A stretch of 64,000 bases of DNA from Caulobacteraceae bacterium (GCA_027452265.1 DAIDGR010000017.1:22732-86731), one strand, 5' to 3'; counted from the stretch's first letter, positions 53,043 through 61,531 are shown. The notes: a model not told the origin generated them from the sequence alone. Made by a program: numbers and translations.

Positions 53043-53069
53043 AGGTCCCTAAAGCGTCAGGCGATCAGC

Positions 53070-54509
53070 CTATTCGGCCGCCTGCTTGGGCGTGAAGCCC
53101 AGCACCGCCTTGACCTCGAGATATTCATGGAAGCCGAAATCGCCCCACTCGCGGCCGTTGCCGCTCATCTTGTAGCCCCCGAAGGGCGCCATCATGTCCC
53201 CGCCCGAGCCATTGATCGACACCTGACCGGCGCGCAGGCGCGAGGCCACGGCGCGGATCTGGTTCATGTCCGTGCCCGAGATGTAGGCGGCGAGACCGTA
53301 TTCAGTGTCGTTGCCGACCTGCACGGCCTGATCGACGCTGTCATAGCCGAGGATCGAGACCACCGGTCCGAAGATCTCTTCCTTGGCGATCGTCATGTCG
53401 TTGGTGACGTTGGCGAAGACGGTGGGCTTCACATAATAGCCCTTGTCGAGCCCTTCCGGGCGGCCCACGCCGCCGGTGACCAGGGTGGCCCCCTCGTCGA
53501 TACCGGCCTTGATCAGGCGCTGGATCTTCTCCCACTGCGTCTTGTTGACCACCGGGCCCATCTGAGCGTTGCCGTTGGGATCGCCCACCGTGGTGGATTC
53601 GGCCGCCGCCTTTGCGATGACGATCACCTCGTCCATCTTCTTGGCCGGGACCAGCATCCGGGTCGGCGCGTTGCACGACTGACCCGAATTGTTCATCACG
53701 TGCTTGACCCCGCCGGTGATGGCGGAGGGAAGGTCCGCGTCCTCAAGGATGATGTTCGGGCTCTTTCCGCCCAGTTCCTGGGCCACCCGCTTGACCGTCG
53801 GAGCGGCCGCCTTGGCCACCTCGACGCCCGCCCGGGTCGAGCCAGTGAACGACACCATGTCGATTCCGGGATGGCTGGCGATCGCCGCGCCGACATCGAC
53901 GCCCGTGCCGTTGACCATGTTGAACACCCCGGCCGGAACGCCGGCGGCGTGCAGGATCTCGGTCCAGATATAGGCCGAGAAGGGCGCCTCTTCCGAGGGC
54001 TTGAGCACCATGGTGCAGCCCGTGGCCAGGGCCGGCACCACCTTGCAGGCGATCTGGTTGATCGGCCAGTTCCAGGGCGTAATCATGCCGCAGACCCCGA
54101 TGGGCTCGCGCACCAGGCGGGTCGTGCCGCGATCTTCCTCGAACTTGAAGGCCTTGAGCACCGCGATGCCGGTGGCGATGTGGCCCAGTCCGATGGGGGC
54201 CTGGGCGCGCTGGGAGAGGCTGGCCGGAGCGCCCATTTCCTCTGTGATCGCCTGGGCGATGTCGCCAAAACGCTTTTGATACTCGGCCTGGATGCGCTCC
54301 AGGAGGTCGATGCGCTCCTCGCGGCTGGTGCGCGAAAAGGTCTCGAAGGCAGCCTTCGCGGCGGCCACAGCCTTGTCGACATCGGCGGCGGAGCCGTTGG
54401 AAATCCGGCCGCACACCTCTTCGGTCGCGGGATTGATCACGTCGAGGGTGCGCGGGGTGACCGGGTCCACCCACTTTCCGTCGATATAGAACTTCAGATA
54501 GTCGCGCAT
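53070..54509 (-). CDS. NAD-dependent aldehyde dehydrogenase family protein
   Basis: The 479-residue protein has FKVFPALATGCTMVLKPSEEAPFSA-like VVPALATGCTMVLKPSEEAPFSAYIW, the general-base Glu in AQELGGKSPNIILEDADLP, the catalytic Cys in NNSGQSCNAPTRMLV, and the end motif SINGSGGDMMAPFGGYKMSGNGREWG. It oxidises aldehydes to acids with NAD in the cytoplasm. The substrate is not evident. A 14-bp palindrome lies upstream of the gene and a hairpin terminator follows. Confidence 0.92.
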   Translation of the reverse strand: MRDYLKFYIDGKWVDPVTPRTLDVINPATEEVCGRISNGSAADVDKAVAAAKAAFETFSRTSREERIDLLERIQAEYQKRFGDIAQAITEEMGAPASLSQRAQAPIGLGHIATGIAVLKAFKFEEDRGTTRLVREPIGVCGMITPWNWPINQIACKVVPALATGCTMVLKPSEEAPFSAYIWTEILHAAGVPAGVFNMVNGTGVDVGAAIASHPGIDMVSFTGSTRAGVEVAKAAAPTVKRVAQELGGKSPNIILEDADLPSAITGGVKHVMNNSGQSCNAPTRMLVPAKKMDEVIVIAKAAAESTTVGDPNGNAQMGPVVNKTQWEKIQRLIKAGIDEGATLVTGGVGRPEGLDKGYYVKPTVFANVTNDMTIAKEEIFGPVVSILGYDSVDQAVQVGNDTEYGLAAYISGTDMNQIRAVASRLRAGQVSINGSGGDMMAPFGGYKMSGNGREWGDFGFHEYLEVKAVLGFTPKQAAE

Positions 54510-54616
54510 GATCCTCTCCCTTCAAGGCCGATGGGTCGCCCGCAGCCGGGCCCCCGCGATATGGCCGTCGTCCCTAGGCCGCCAATGCGACCGGCGTTTG
54601 ACGCGGCGTGTTGGAT

Positions 54617-54630
54617 TTCACTCTAGTGAA
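54617..54630. promoter_or_regulatory. palindrome upstream of the aldehyde dehydrogenase gene, possible operator
   Basis: TTCACT-CT-AGTGAA is a perfect inverted repeat with 6-bp arms, about 108 bp upstream of the dehydrogenase ATG. Such symmetry suits TetR- or GntR-type dimers. A weak sigma70-like TTGACG-N18-TCTAGT runs through it on the plus strand toward the small ORF at 54793. The rest of the 54510-54792 gap holds a short ACCCC-TTTGC-GGGGT hairpin at 54759-54773 and nothing else I can assign. Confidence 0.35.
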
Positions 54631-54792
54631 CGGCGTTCAGACAGAAAAGGGGACTCTCAAGGCCGGCCGTCCGCGATCCCGCATCCTGGCCCCCGCTCCC
54701 CCGGGGGGGCGTCTTGTCCTTCACGCCTCGCCTCGCTAAAGCCTGCCCGTGTCGACGCACCCCTTTGCGGGGTTTAGGGACCTTCGCCTCTC

Positions 54793-54879
54793 ATGACCCA
54801 CGCCGCCATCATCGCCGTTCTCTTGTTCGTCGTTGCCTTCGGCGCCCTGAACGCCCTTGAATTTCACCGCCTCGACTAG
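54793..54879 (+). CDS. 28-residue single-span membrane protein (small ORF)
   Basis: ATG to TAG encodes MTHAAIIAVLLFVVAFGALN followed by ALEFHRLD. It is too short for the ORF track. The first 19 or so residues form one strongly hydrophobic span, then a charged, aspartate-ending tail. The reading frame has G/C third positions, as in real genes here. It is about 40 bp upstream of the pteridine-reductase-like gene on the same strand. The ribosome site is weak (AGGGA, about 15 bases upstream). Function unknown; whether it is translated is unproven. Confidence 0.5.
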   Translation: MTHAAIIAVLLFVVAFGALNALEFHRLD

Positions 54880-54918
54880 GATCGGACGCGCGGCCGCCAC
54901 CGCCTCGCGGACCCGGGC

Positions 54919-55668
54919 GTGACCCGCCCGATGGATGGCTCCTGGGCGCTGGTCACCGGCGCCGCGCGTCGCATTGGCCAGGCGCTGGCCGTTCGTGCGG
55001 CCCGGGACGGCTATCATGTCGTGGCGCACAGCCGCTCAGGCGAGGCGGACGAGACCCTTGCCCAGGTCCGCGCCCTGGGCCGAGAGGCGGTCTCGGTCGG
55101 CGCCGACCTATCCGAACCCGAAGCGCTCGGCGGGGTGGTGCGCGCCGCGCCCGGTCCCCTGACCCTTCTGGTCAACTGCGCCTCGGTGTTCGAGGACGAC
55201 CGCGTCGAGACCTTGTCGGCCGAGCGCCTCGACCGGGCCTATGCCGCCAATATTCGCGCGCCCCTGTTGCTGTCCCAGGCCTTTGCCGCCTCCCTGCCGC
55301 AGGGCGCCGAGGGCCTGATCGTCAACCTCCTCGACCAGCGGGTGCTTCGACCCGATCCGCGCTTCTTCAGCTATGCGGTCAGCCGGGGCGCCCTGTGGAC
55401 CGCGACCCAGATGCTGGCCCAGGCGCTCGCCCCGCGGATCCGGGTCAACGCCATCGGTCCTGGGCCGACCCTGCCCTCGGTGCACCAGTCGCCCGAGACT
55501 TTCGCGGCGGAGGCCGCCGGCACCCTGCTCGGGCGTCCCGCCAGTCCCGCCGACCTGGCCGACGCCCTGAGCTATCTGATCTCGGCCCGGTCGGTCACCG
55601 GTCAGCTCATCGTCGTGGATAGCGGCCAGCACCTGGGCTGGCGGACGCCGGATGTCATCGGTGACTGA
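54919..55668 (+). CDS. FolM/PTR1-like pteridine reductase SDR with an altered YxxxK motif
   Basis: GTG at 54919 starts MTRPMDGSWALVTGAARRIGQALA; ATG at 54931 is possible. The TGAARRIG cofactor loop, NCASVFEDD and NLLDQRVLRPDPRFFSYAVSRGALWTATQMLAQALAPRIRVNAIGPGPTLPS are typical of dihydromonapterin/pteridine reductases. The catalytic set there is Asp-Tyr-Lys; here Asp139 and Tyr152 are kept but Lys is Arg156. The folB gene overlaps its end by 17 bp, which supports a pterin role. Activity with Arg is uncertain. Confidence 0.85.
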   Translation: MTRPMDGSWALVTGAARRIGQALAVRAARDGYHVVAHSRSGEADETLAQVRALGREAVSVGADLSEPEALGGVVRAAPGPLTLLVNCASVFEDDRVETLSAERLDRAYAANIRAPLLLSQAFAASLPQGAEGLIVNLLDQRVLRPDPRFFSYAVSRGALWTATQMLAQALAPRIRVNAIGPGPTLPSVHQSPETFAAEAAGTLLGRPASPADLADALSYLISARSVTGQLIVVDSGQHLGWRTPDVIGD

Positions 55669-56023
55669 GCCCTTCGCCCGCGCCCGGGTGTTTCTGCGCG
55701 GCCTCAGCGTGGAGGCGGAGATCGGCGTCAATCCGGACGAGATGGGGCGTCGCCAGGTGCTGATCGTCGATATCGAAGCCGAGCTCGAGGGCGAGCCCTG
55801 GCGGGGCATCGGCCATACGGTTGACTATGACGACCTGGCGCGACGGGCGCGCGACCTGGCGGCGGCGGGGCACATCGGTCTGATCGAGACCTTTGCCTGG
55901 CGTCTGGCGCGGGCCTGCCTGGAGGCGTCCCGGGTGCTGGCGGTGCGTGTGCGGGTGGAAAAGCCCGAGGCCCTGGCCCCGGCCCATGCCGGCGCCGAGA
56001 TCGAGCTGCGCCGGGTCGCTTGA
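55652..56023 (+). CDS. folB: dihydroneopterin aldolase
   Basis: The 123-residue protein has ARVFLRGLSVEAEIGVNPDEMGRRQVLIVDIEAELE, then HTVDYDDLARRARDLAAAGHIGLIETFAWRLARACLEASRVLAVRVRVEKPEAL. The Glu in IGVNPDE-like IGVxxxE and in LIETFA match FolB. It cleaves dihydroneopterin in folate synthesis. Its start lies inside the end of the pteridine-reductase-like gene. No folK follows directly. Confidence 0.9.
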   Translation: MSSVTEPFARARVFLRGLSVEAEIGVNPDEMGRRQVLIVDIEAELEGEPWRGIGHTVDYDDLARRARDLAAAGHIGLIETFAWRLARACLEASRVLAVRVRVEKPEALAPAHAGAEIELRRVA

Positions 56024-56148
56024 GATCCCACCCTTTGGCCCCCTGATCGGCGGGTGGACGCCTAAGGCCCGCCCTCGCTCGCCCCGTCTGGCGCCCGGTC
56101 GCCTTCGGGGGTAGCCTCACGCGTCAAGGCATCGTTAGGGGGAGTTCG

Positions 56149-56517
56149 ATGACCGACACGCCCGCCACGGCCGCTCCGCCGCCGATCACCTCGGATCAGC
56201 GCCAGACGGCCTTGATCGTCTACATCCTGATGCTGGTTCCGGTGGTGATTCCGATCACCCACCTGGTCGGGCTCGTGATGGCCTACGTCAATCGCGACTC
56301 CGCGCCGGACTGGCTGAAGAGCCACTATACCAACCAGATCCGCACCTTCTGGATCGCCATGCTCTACCTGGTGGTCGCGGGCCTCTCCTGCTTCCTTCTG
56401 GTGGGGTTCCTGCTCGTTCCCGCGGTCTGCGTCTGGTACATCGTGCGCTGCGCCATCGGCATCAGCCGCCTGATGAACAACGAGCCCTATCCCAATCCGC
56501 AGAGCTGGATCCTTTAG
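56149..56517 (+). CDS. DUF4870-type membrane protein
   Basis: The 122-residue protein has three hydrophobic spans: TALIVYILMLVPVVIPITHLVGLVMAYV, IRTFWIAMLYLVVAGLSCFLLVGFLL and VPAVCVWYIVRCAIGISRLM. Between the first two is SAPDWLKSHYTNQIRTFW, where DUF4870 members have a conserved H-Y/F-x-N-Q segment. It sits in the inner membrane. The biochemical role of the family is unknown. It is convergent with ilvE. Confidence 0.8.
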   Translation: MTDTPATAAPPPITSDQRQTALIVYILMLVPVVIPITHLVGLVMAYVNRDSAPDWLKSHYTNQIRTFWIAMLYLVVAGLSCFLLVGFLLVPAVCVWYIVRCAIGISRLMNNEPYPNPQSWIL

Positions 56518-56524
56518 GCTCCCG

Positions 56525-57412
56525 TCAGGCCGGGCGGGTCTGGCGCCGCACCAGCTTGGCGTAGTCGTCCATGAGGGACAGGGAGATATTGCCCGGGGTG
56601 AAGCGATACTCGCCCACCTGAGCCACCGGCGTGACCTCGGCCGCGGTGCCGACGATGAAGCACTCGGTGAACGTGGCCAGCTCTTCGGGCTGGATATGGC
56701 GCTGCACCACATCAAAGCCCCTGGACCGCGCCAGATCCATCACCGTGCGTCGCGTGATGCCGTCCAGAAAGCAATCGGGCTCGGGCGTGTGCAGCGCGCC
56801 GTCGCGCACGAAGAAGATGTTGGCCCCGGTGGCCTCCGCGACATAGCCGCGCCAGTCCAGCATCACCGCATCGGCATAGCCCTCGCGCTCCGCCGCGTGC
56901 TTGGAGATGGTGCAGATCATGTAGAGGCCGGCCGCCTTCGCCTCCGTCGGAGCGGTCTCCGGTGAGGGACGGCGATACTTGGCCCAGGTCAGGTTGATGC
57001 CCTTGGCCTTCTGCGCCGGGTCGAAATAGCTGGGCCACTCCCAGACCGCGACCGCCACATGGATCCGGCTCGCCTGGGCCGCCACGCCCATCACCTCCGA
57101 CCCGCGCCACGCCACGGGGCGGACATAGCAATCCTCAAGCCCGTTGCGCCGGCAGGTCTCCTTGCACGCCTCGTCGATCTCTGCGACCGTGAACGGGATG
57201 GCGAAGTCGAGGATTTCGGCCGAGCGGAACAGCCGCCGCGTATGGTCGGTCAGGCGGAAGATTTCCCCCCCGTAGCACCGCTCCCCCTCGAACACGGATG
57301 AGGCGTAATGCAGGCCATGGGTCAGAACATGCACGCGAGCCTCGCGCCAGGGGACGAATTTCCCATCCATCCACATCCAGCCGTCGCGGTCGTCGTAAGG
57401 AATGAGGTCCAT
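56525..57412 (-). CDS. ilvE: branched-chain amino acid aminotransferase
   Basis: The start at 57412 (MDLIPYDDRDGWMWMDGKFVPWREARVHVLTHGLHYASSVFEGERCY) gives 295 residues. The PLP Lys is in TEAKAAGLYMICTISKHAAEREGYADAVML, followed by VAEATGANIFFVRDG and FLDGITRRTVMDLAR. It transaminates leucine, isoleucine and valine with their keto acids. It is divergent from the response regulator, whose start is about 45 bp away. Confidence 0.93.
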   Translation of the reverse strand: MDLIPYDDRDGWMWMDGKFVPWREARVHVLTHGLHYASSVFEGERCYGGEIFRLTDHTRRLFRSAEILDFAIPFTVAEIDEACKETCRRNGLEDCYVRPVAWRGSEVMGVAAQASRIHVAVAVWEWPSYFDPAQKAKGINLTWAKYRRPSPETAPTEAKAAGLYMICTISKHAAEREGYADAVMLDWRGYVAEATGANIFFVRDGALHTPEPDCFLDGITRRTVMDLARSRGFDVVQRHIQPEELATFTECFIVGTAAEVTPVAQVGEYRFTPGNISLSLMDDYAKLVRRQTRPA

Positions 57413-57456
57413 GGGGCAAATCCGTCTTGGAGTTCGGAGGCGGCTTAGACCCTCAG

Positions 57457-58173
57457 ATGCGGTCCTCGTCAAACGAAATGGCGTCCAATCAGCCTGAGCC
57501 CCAGCACCTTCTGGTGGTGGATGACGATGCGCGGCTGCGCGACCTCCTCAAAGCCTTCCTGAGCGGAGCGGGCTACCGGGTCACGGTCGCCGCCGATGCA
57601 GCCCGGGCGCGGAAGCTGATGGCCGCCCTGGCCTTCGACCTCTTGGTGCTCGATCTGATGATGCCCGGCGAGGATGGCCTGTCCTTGACCCAGTGGGTGC
57701 GCACCCGCGGCGGGGCGGCGTCCCAGGCGCCGATCCTGATCCTGACCGCGCGCGGCGAACCCGATGACCGCATCGCGGGCCTCAGCGTCGGAGCCGACGA
57801 CTATCTCGCCAAGCCGTTCGAGCCGCGCGAACTGCTTCTGCGGATCAGCGCCATTCTGCGCCGCTCTGGCGCCGCGCCCCGCCCGCCGGAGCGCCTGAGC
57901 CTGGGGGCGCTCGATTTCGACGCCGCGCGGGGCGAGTTGAGCGCCAACGGCACGCGGGTGCGTTTGACCGAGGCCGAGACTCATCTGCTGCGCATCCTGG
58001 CGCAGTCTCCCCACGGGGTCGTGGGACGTTCGGCCTTGGCCGGAGGGGTCGGTGAAGGACGCGCGGTGGATATCCAGGTGACCCGCCTGCGCCGCAAGAT
58101 CGAGCCGGACCCGGCCAATCCCCGCTATCTGCGCACCGTCCGGGGGCGCGGCTACATGCTCACGCCCGACTGA
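57457..58173 (+). CDS. OmpR/PhoB-family response regulator
   Basis: The receiver domain has LLVVDDDARLRDLL, the phosphoacceptor Asp in LLVLDLMMPGEDGLSL, LTARGE and YLAKPFEPREL. The winged-helix output ends VTRLRRKIEPDPANPRYLRTVRGRGYMLTPD. I use ATG at 57457 (238 residues); ATG at 57478 (MASNQPEPQHLL) is equally possible. The last base of its stop is the first base of the kinase ATG. It pairs with that kinase. Its target genes are unknown. Confidence 0.9.
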   Translation: MRSSSNEMASNQPEPQHLLVVDDDARLRDLLKAFLSGAGYRVTVAADAARARKLMAALAFDLLVLDLMMPGEDGLSLTQWVRTRGGAASQAPILILTARGEPDDRIAGLSVGADDYLAKPFEPRELLLRISAILRRSGAAPRPPERLSLGALDFDAARGELSANGTRVRLTEAETHLLRILAQSPHGVVGRSALAGGVGEGRAVDIQVTRLRRKIEPDPANPRYLRTVRGRGYMLTPD

Positions 58174-59531
58174 TGCGCCTGCCCCGTCCCTGGCCGCGGC
58201 CGCTGTGGCGCTTCGCCAAGCGCCTGACCCCGACGTCTCTGTTCGGTCGCAGCCTGTTGATCGTCGTCCTGCCCATGGCCCTTCTGCAGGTGGCCGTGAC
58301 CTATGTCTTCTTCGACGCCCACTGGCAGGAGGTGAGCGGACGGCTCAGCAACGCCCTGGCCGGAGACGTGGTGCAGTTGGTCGATCGCGTCTCGGCCGAT
58401 CCGTCTCCCGCCGCCCTGGCGCGGGTGCGCCGCGAGGCGGTGGAGACCTTCGAGCTATCCGTCGATTTCGAGCCGGGCGCGAGCCTGCCCCCCAACCCGA
58501 CCCGCCTCGATTTTCAGCGCCTGCGCCGCGCCCAGGCGGACGCGCCCCTGGTCGAGGCCCTGTCCCACCGCCTGTCGACCCCCTTCACCGTCGATGCGGC
58601 GCGCTATGGAGGTCTGGTCGACATCCAGGTGGCGATCCATGGCGGGGTGTTGCGCATCCTGGCGCCCAAGGATCGCGCCTTCGCCTCGCGCGGGCATATC
58701 TTCATCTTCTGGCTGACCGTCACGACCATGCTCCTGATCGTTGTTGCGGTGCTGTTCATCCGCAATCAGGTCCGGGCCATCGAGCGCCTCGCCCTTGCCG
58801 CCGATGCCTTCGGCCGTGGTCAGGACGTCCCGTTCCGTCCGCATGGCGCGCGTGAGGTGAGGCAGGCGGCCCGCGCCTTCCTGGCGATGAAGGCCCGCCT
58901 GCAACGCCATATGGAGCAACGAACGGTCCTCCTCGCTTCGGTGAGCCATGATCTGCGCACCCCGCTCACCCGGCTGAAGCTTCAGCTCGCCATGAGTCGG
59001 CGCAGCGCGCGCGCAGAGGCCATGGCCGCCGACGTGCGGGAAATGGAGGCGATGATCGACGACTATCTCGCCTTCGCCCGGGGCGAGGGGAGCGAGGGGG
59101 CGGAGACGCAGCGCCTCGACGAGCTTCTCACCGCCGTACGCCAAGGTCTTGATCCCGGCGGCGCGCGGATTGGTCTCGACGTGGCCCCGGATCTGGAGGT
59201 CCAGGGCCGGCCCGCCGCCCTGAAACGCGCCATCTCCAATTTGGTGGACAACGCCCTCTCTCACGCCGCCCGCGTCCGCGTTTCGGCGCGCCCGTCTCCG
59301 GCGGGAGGGGTGGAGATCGCAGTGGATGACGATGGCCCCGGCATCGCGCCGGAGCAGTACGAGGACGCCTTCGCGCCGTTCTCGCGACTGGATCCGACGG
59401 GCGCCGCCAACGCCAAAGGGGTGGGCCTGGGCCTCGCCATCGCCCGCGATGTCGTGCGCAGCCACGGGGGCGAGGTCACCCTGGGGCGCTCGGCGCTGGG
59501 TGGTCTCCAGGCCCTGGTGCGGCTGCCCTGA
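58173..59531 (+). CDS. sensor histidine kinase (EnvZ-like architecture)
   Basis: The 452-residue protein has two membrane spans (about 26-47 and 178-197) around a periplasmic domain of about 130 residues. A HAMP region follows, then the H box LLASVSHDLRTPLTRLKLQL (His259), the N box LKRAISNLVDNALSHAARV, DDDGPGIAPEQYE and GVGLGLAIARDVVRSHGG. It should phosphorylate the upstream response regulator, with which it overlaps by one base. The signal is unknown; the periplasmic domain shows no motif I recognise. Confidence 0.93.
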   Translation: MRLPRPWPRPLWRFAKRLTPTSLFGRSLLIVVLPMALLQVAVTYVFFDAHWQEVSGRLSNALAGDVVQLVDRVSADPSPAALARVRREAVETFELSVDFEPGASLPPNPTRLDFQRLRRAQADAPLVEALSHRLSTPFTVDAARYGGLVDIQVAIHGGVLRILAPKDRAFASRGHIFIFWLTVTTMLLIVVAVLFIRNQVRAIERLALAADAFGRGQDVPFRPHGAREVRQAARAFLAMKARLQRHMEQRTVLLASVSHDLRTPLTRLKLQLAMSRRSARAEAMAADVREMEAMIDDYLAFARGEGSEGAETQRLDELLTAVRQGLDPGGARIGLDVAPDLEVQGRPAALKRAISNLVDNALSHAARVRVSARPSPAGGVEIAVDDDGPGIAPEQYEDAFAPFSRLDPTGAANAKGVGLGLAIARDVVRSHGGEVTLGRSALGGLQALVRLP

Positions 59532-59546
59532 TCCTGACGAGATCCG

Positions 59547-60521
59547 TCAGGCGATCGTCAACACCACCTTGCCCACATGGGCGCCGTCTTCCAGGCGGGC
59601 GTGGGCCTGCGCCGCCTCCGCCAGGGGGAAGGTGCGGTCGATCACCGGCTTGATCTGGCCCTGGGCCAGCCAGGGCCAGACGACGCGCTCCACCTCGCCC
59701 GCCAGGCGCGCCTTCTCGTCGGCGGTCCGGGGGCGCAGGGTCGAACCGGTGATCACGAGGCGCTTCTGCATCATCAGGCCGATGGGAAGCTGAACCGTCC
59801 CCCCCGCCAAGGCGGCGATGCAGCTCAGCCGGCCGCACGGCCTCAGGACCTCGAGATTCCGCGCAAAGTAATCGCCGCCGACCATGTCGAGCACAACATC
59901 GGCCCCGCCGGCGCGCCGGACGGCGTCGACAAAATCTTCGGCGCTGGCGTCGATCGCGAGGTCCGCCCCCAGCGCCAGGGCGGCCCTCGCCTTGTCGGCG
60001 CCCCGGCCCGTGGCGATCACCCGCGCCCCCGCGGCCTTGGCAAGCTGGATCGCGGTGACGCCGATCCCAGAGGTCGCGCCATGGATCAGCGCCGTCTCGC
60101 CGGCCTTCAGCCCGCCGGACTCGAAGAGATTGGCGAACACGGTGAACACGGTCTCGGGCAGGGAGGCGGCCTGGACGAAATCGAAGCCGGGCGGCAGGGG
60201 CAGGGCGTGGCGCGCATCGCATACAGCCCGCTCCGCATAACCGCCGCCCCCCAGGAGCGCGCAGACCGCGTCCCCCTCCCGCCAGCGCCCCGCGCCCCGC
60301 TCGACGACGCCCGCGACCTCCAGGCCGAGGGTCGAAGGGGCCCCGGGCGGCGGCGGATAGAGGCCAAGGCGTTGCAGGAGATCCGGACGGTTGACCCCGG
60401 CGGCCTTGACCGCGATCCGGATCTCCCCAGGACCGGGCTCCGGGCAGGGCTGTGTCTCCAGCCGGAGCGCCTCAGCGGCGCCCTTGCCGCCTTCCACCAC
60501 GATGGCCCGCATGTCCGCCAT
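59547..60521 (-). CDS. NADPH:quinone oxidoreductase family protein
   Basis: The start at 60521 (MADMRAIVVEGGKGAAEALRLETQPCPEPGPGEIRIAVKAAGVNRPDLLQRLGLYPPPPGA) gives 324 residues. NRPDLLQRxGxYPPPxG is the mark of the PIG3/QOR branch, and IHGATSGIGVTAIQLAKAAGARV binds NADPH. No zinc ligands are present. It is the second such gene in the window but of a different subgroup from the one at 23 kb. It is divergent from the DUF1192 gene, a common neighbour in alphaproteobacteria. Confidence 0.92.
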   Translation of the reverse strand: MADMRAIVVEGGKGAAEALRLETQPCPEPGPGEIRIAVKAAGVNRPDLLQRLGLYPPPPGAPSTLGLEVAGVVERGAGRWREGDAVCALLGGGGYAERAVCDARHALPLPPGFDFVQAASLPETVFTVFANLFESGGLKAGETALIHGATSGIGVTAIQLAKAAGARVIATGRGADKARAALALGADLAIDASAEDFVDAVRRAGGADVVLDMVGGDYFARNLEVLRPCGRLSCIAALAGGTVQLPIGLMMQKRLVITGSTLRPRTADEKARLAGEVERVVWPWLAQGQIKPVIDRTFPLAEAAQAHARLEDGAHVGKVVLTIA

Positions 60522-60579
60522 GTTCGTTCCCCACCTTGCGTCCGCCGATGCACGCCGCCAGATAGCGCGACGGCGCGGC

Positions 60580-60604
60580 TCAAGCACGATCCGTTTTCGC
60601 GGAT
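60580..60604 (+). repeat. fragment of the 116-bp repeat family
   Basis: AAGCACGATCCGTTTTCGCGGAT matches the first 25 bases of the repeat (GAGCACGATGCGTTTTCGTGGAAT) with a few changes, then similarity stops. It lies between the quinone oxidoreductase and DUF1192 genes. Confidence 0.45.
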
Positions 60605-60651
60605 CCCTCGGGGTTCCGGATATGCCCGCCGCGGCATCGGAGGCTGATCTC

Positions 60652-60867
60652 ATGAGCGAGGATCCGGAAGACGTCCGGCGCGGACCGGATCAGGCGCTGA
60701 TCGATCTGACGCGGCAGGACCTGGAAGGCCATGCGGAAGCTGACCTGGAGGCGCGCATCGTCCTTTTGCAGGCGGAAATCGATCGCGCCCGCGCTCAGCT
60801 CGCGCGCAAGAGGGTCGGCCGCTCCGCCGCCGAGGCGCTGTTCGCGCGCAAGGACGGCCCGGATTGA
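60652..60867 (+). CDS. DUF1192 family small protein
   Basis: ATG at 60652 follows GGAGG and gives 71 residues: an acidic start, then the helical DLTRQDLEGHAEADLEARIVLLQAEIDRARAQLARKR, and AAEALF near the end, as in DUF1192 proteins. It is probably an amphipathic or coiled-coil cytoplasmic protein. Its stop overlaps the TTG start of the phosphatase-like gene. Function unknown. Confidence 0.82.
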   Translation: MSEDPEDVRRGPDQALIDLTRQDLEGHAEADLEARIVLLQAEIDRARAQLARKRVGRSAAEALFARKDGPD

Positions 60868-61529
60868 CCGCCTTCGACCTGACCACGCCCGCGGGCCGGC
60901 GCCGGGCGGTTCTCGACCATCTTTGGAAGGACCACGCCTATCTGAGGCTGGCCTTCTCCAATGCGCACTGGATCTCGGACGAACTGGTGCGCACGAACCA
61001 GCCCTGGCCGTTCCAGCTTGCCGCCTGGGCCAAGAGGGGCGTCCGCACGGTGATCAATCTGCGCGGGGGCATGGCCACCAGCTTCCGGGCCCTGGAGGTG
61101 GATGCGTGCGCCCGGCATGGCCTGGAGCTCGTGGATTTCGTCGTCGCCTCGCGCGAAGCCCCGAGCCGGGCCCAGGTGGAGGGGGCGAAGGCGCTGTTCG
61201 AGACCGTGCGCTACCCCGCGCTGATGCACTGCAAGTCCGGCGCCGACCGGGCCGGGGTCATGGCCGTCTTGTACAAGCATTTCCGCGAAGGCCAGTCGAT
61301 CGAAGCGGCGGTGGCGCAGCTCAGCCCGCGCTATCTACACGTCAAGGCGGGCCTGACCGGCGTCCTGGACTTCGTCTTCGAGCGCTATCTGACCGAGATC
61401 GCCCCGACGGGGATGAGTTTTCTCGACTGGGTCCGGAGCGACGCCTATGACCCCGTCCGGCTGAAGGCCGAGTTTCGCGCCTCCTGGTGGGGGACGCAGC
61501 TCACCGAGCGCTGGCTCAAGCGCGAATAG
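60864..61529 (+). CDS. tyrosine-phosphatase-like (dual-specificity fold) protein
   Basis: The 221-residue protein has the active-site loop LMHCKSGADRAGVMAVLY around residue 121, matching HCx5R. Earlier it has RTNQPWPFQLAAWAKRGVRTVINLRGG, typical of the bacterial tyrosine/dual-specificity phosphatase-like family. It probably removes phosphate from Tyr or inositol-type substrates. TTG at 60864 is the start, overlapping the DUF1192 stop. Its stop codon ends two bases before the 61532 repeat. Confidence 0.85.
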   Translation: MTAFDLTTPAGRRRAVLDHLWKDHAYLRLAFSNAHWISDELVRTNQPWPFQLAAWAKRGVRTVINLRGGMATSFRALEVDACARHGLELVDFVVASREAPSRAQVEGAKALFETVRYPALMHCKSGADRAGVMAVLYKHFREGQSIEAAVAQLSPRYLHVKAGLTGVLDFVFERYLTEIAPTGMSFLDWVRSDAYDPVRLKAEFRASWWGTQLTERWLKRE

Positions 61530-61531
61530 GT

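Noticed and set aside
52851-54626. 591-residue plus-strand ORF over the aldehyde dehydrogenase
   Set aside because: Antisense shadow rich in His, Arg and Gly with no domain.
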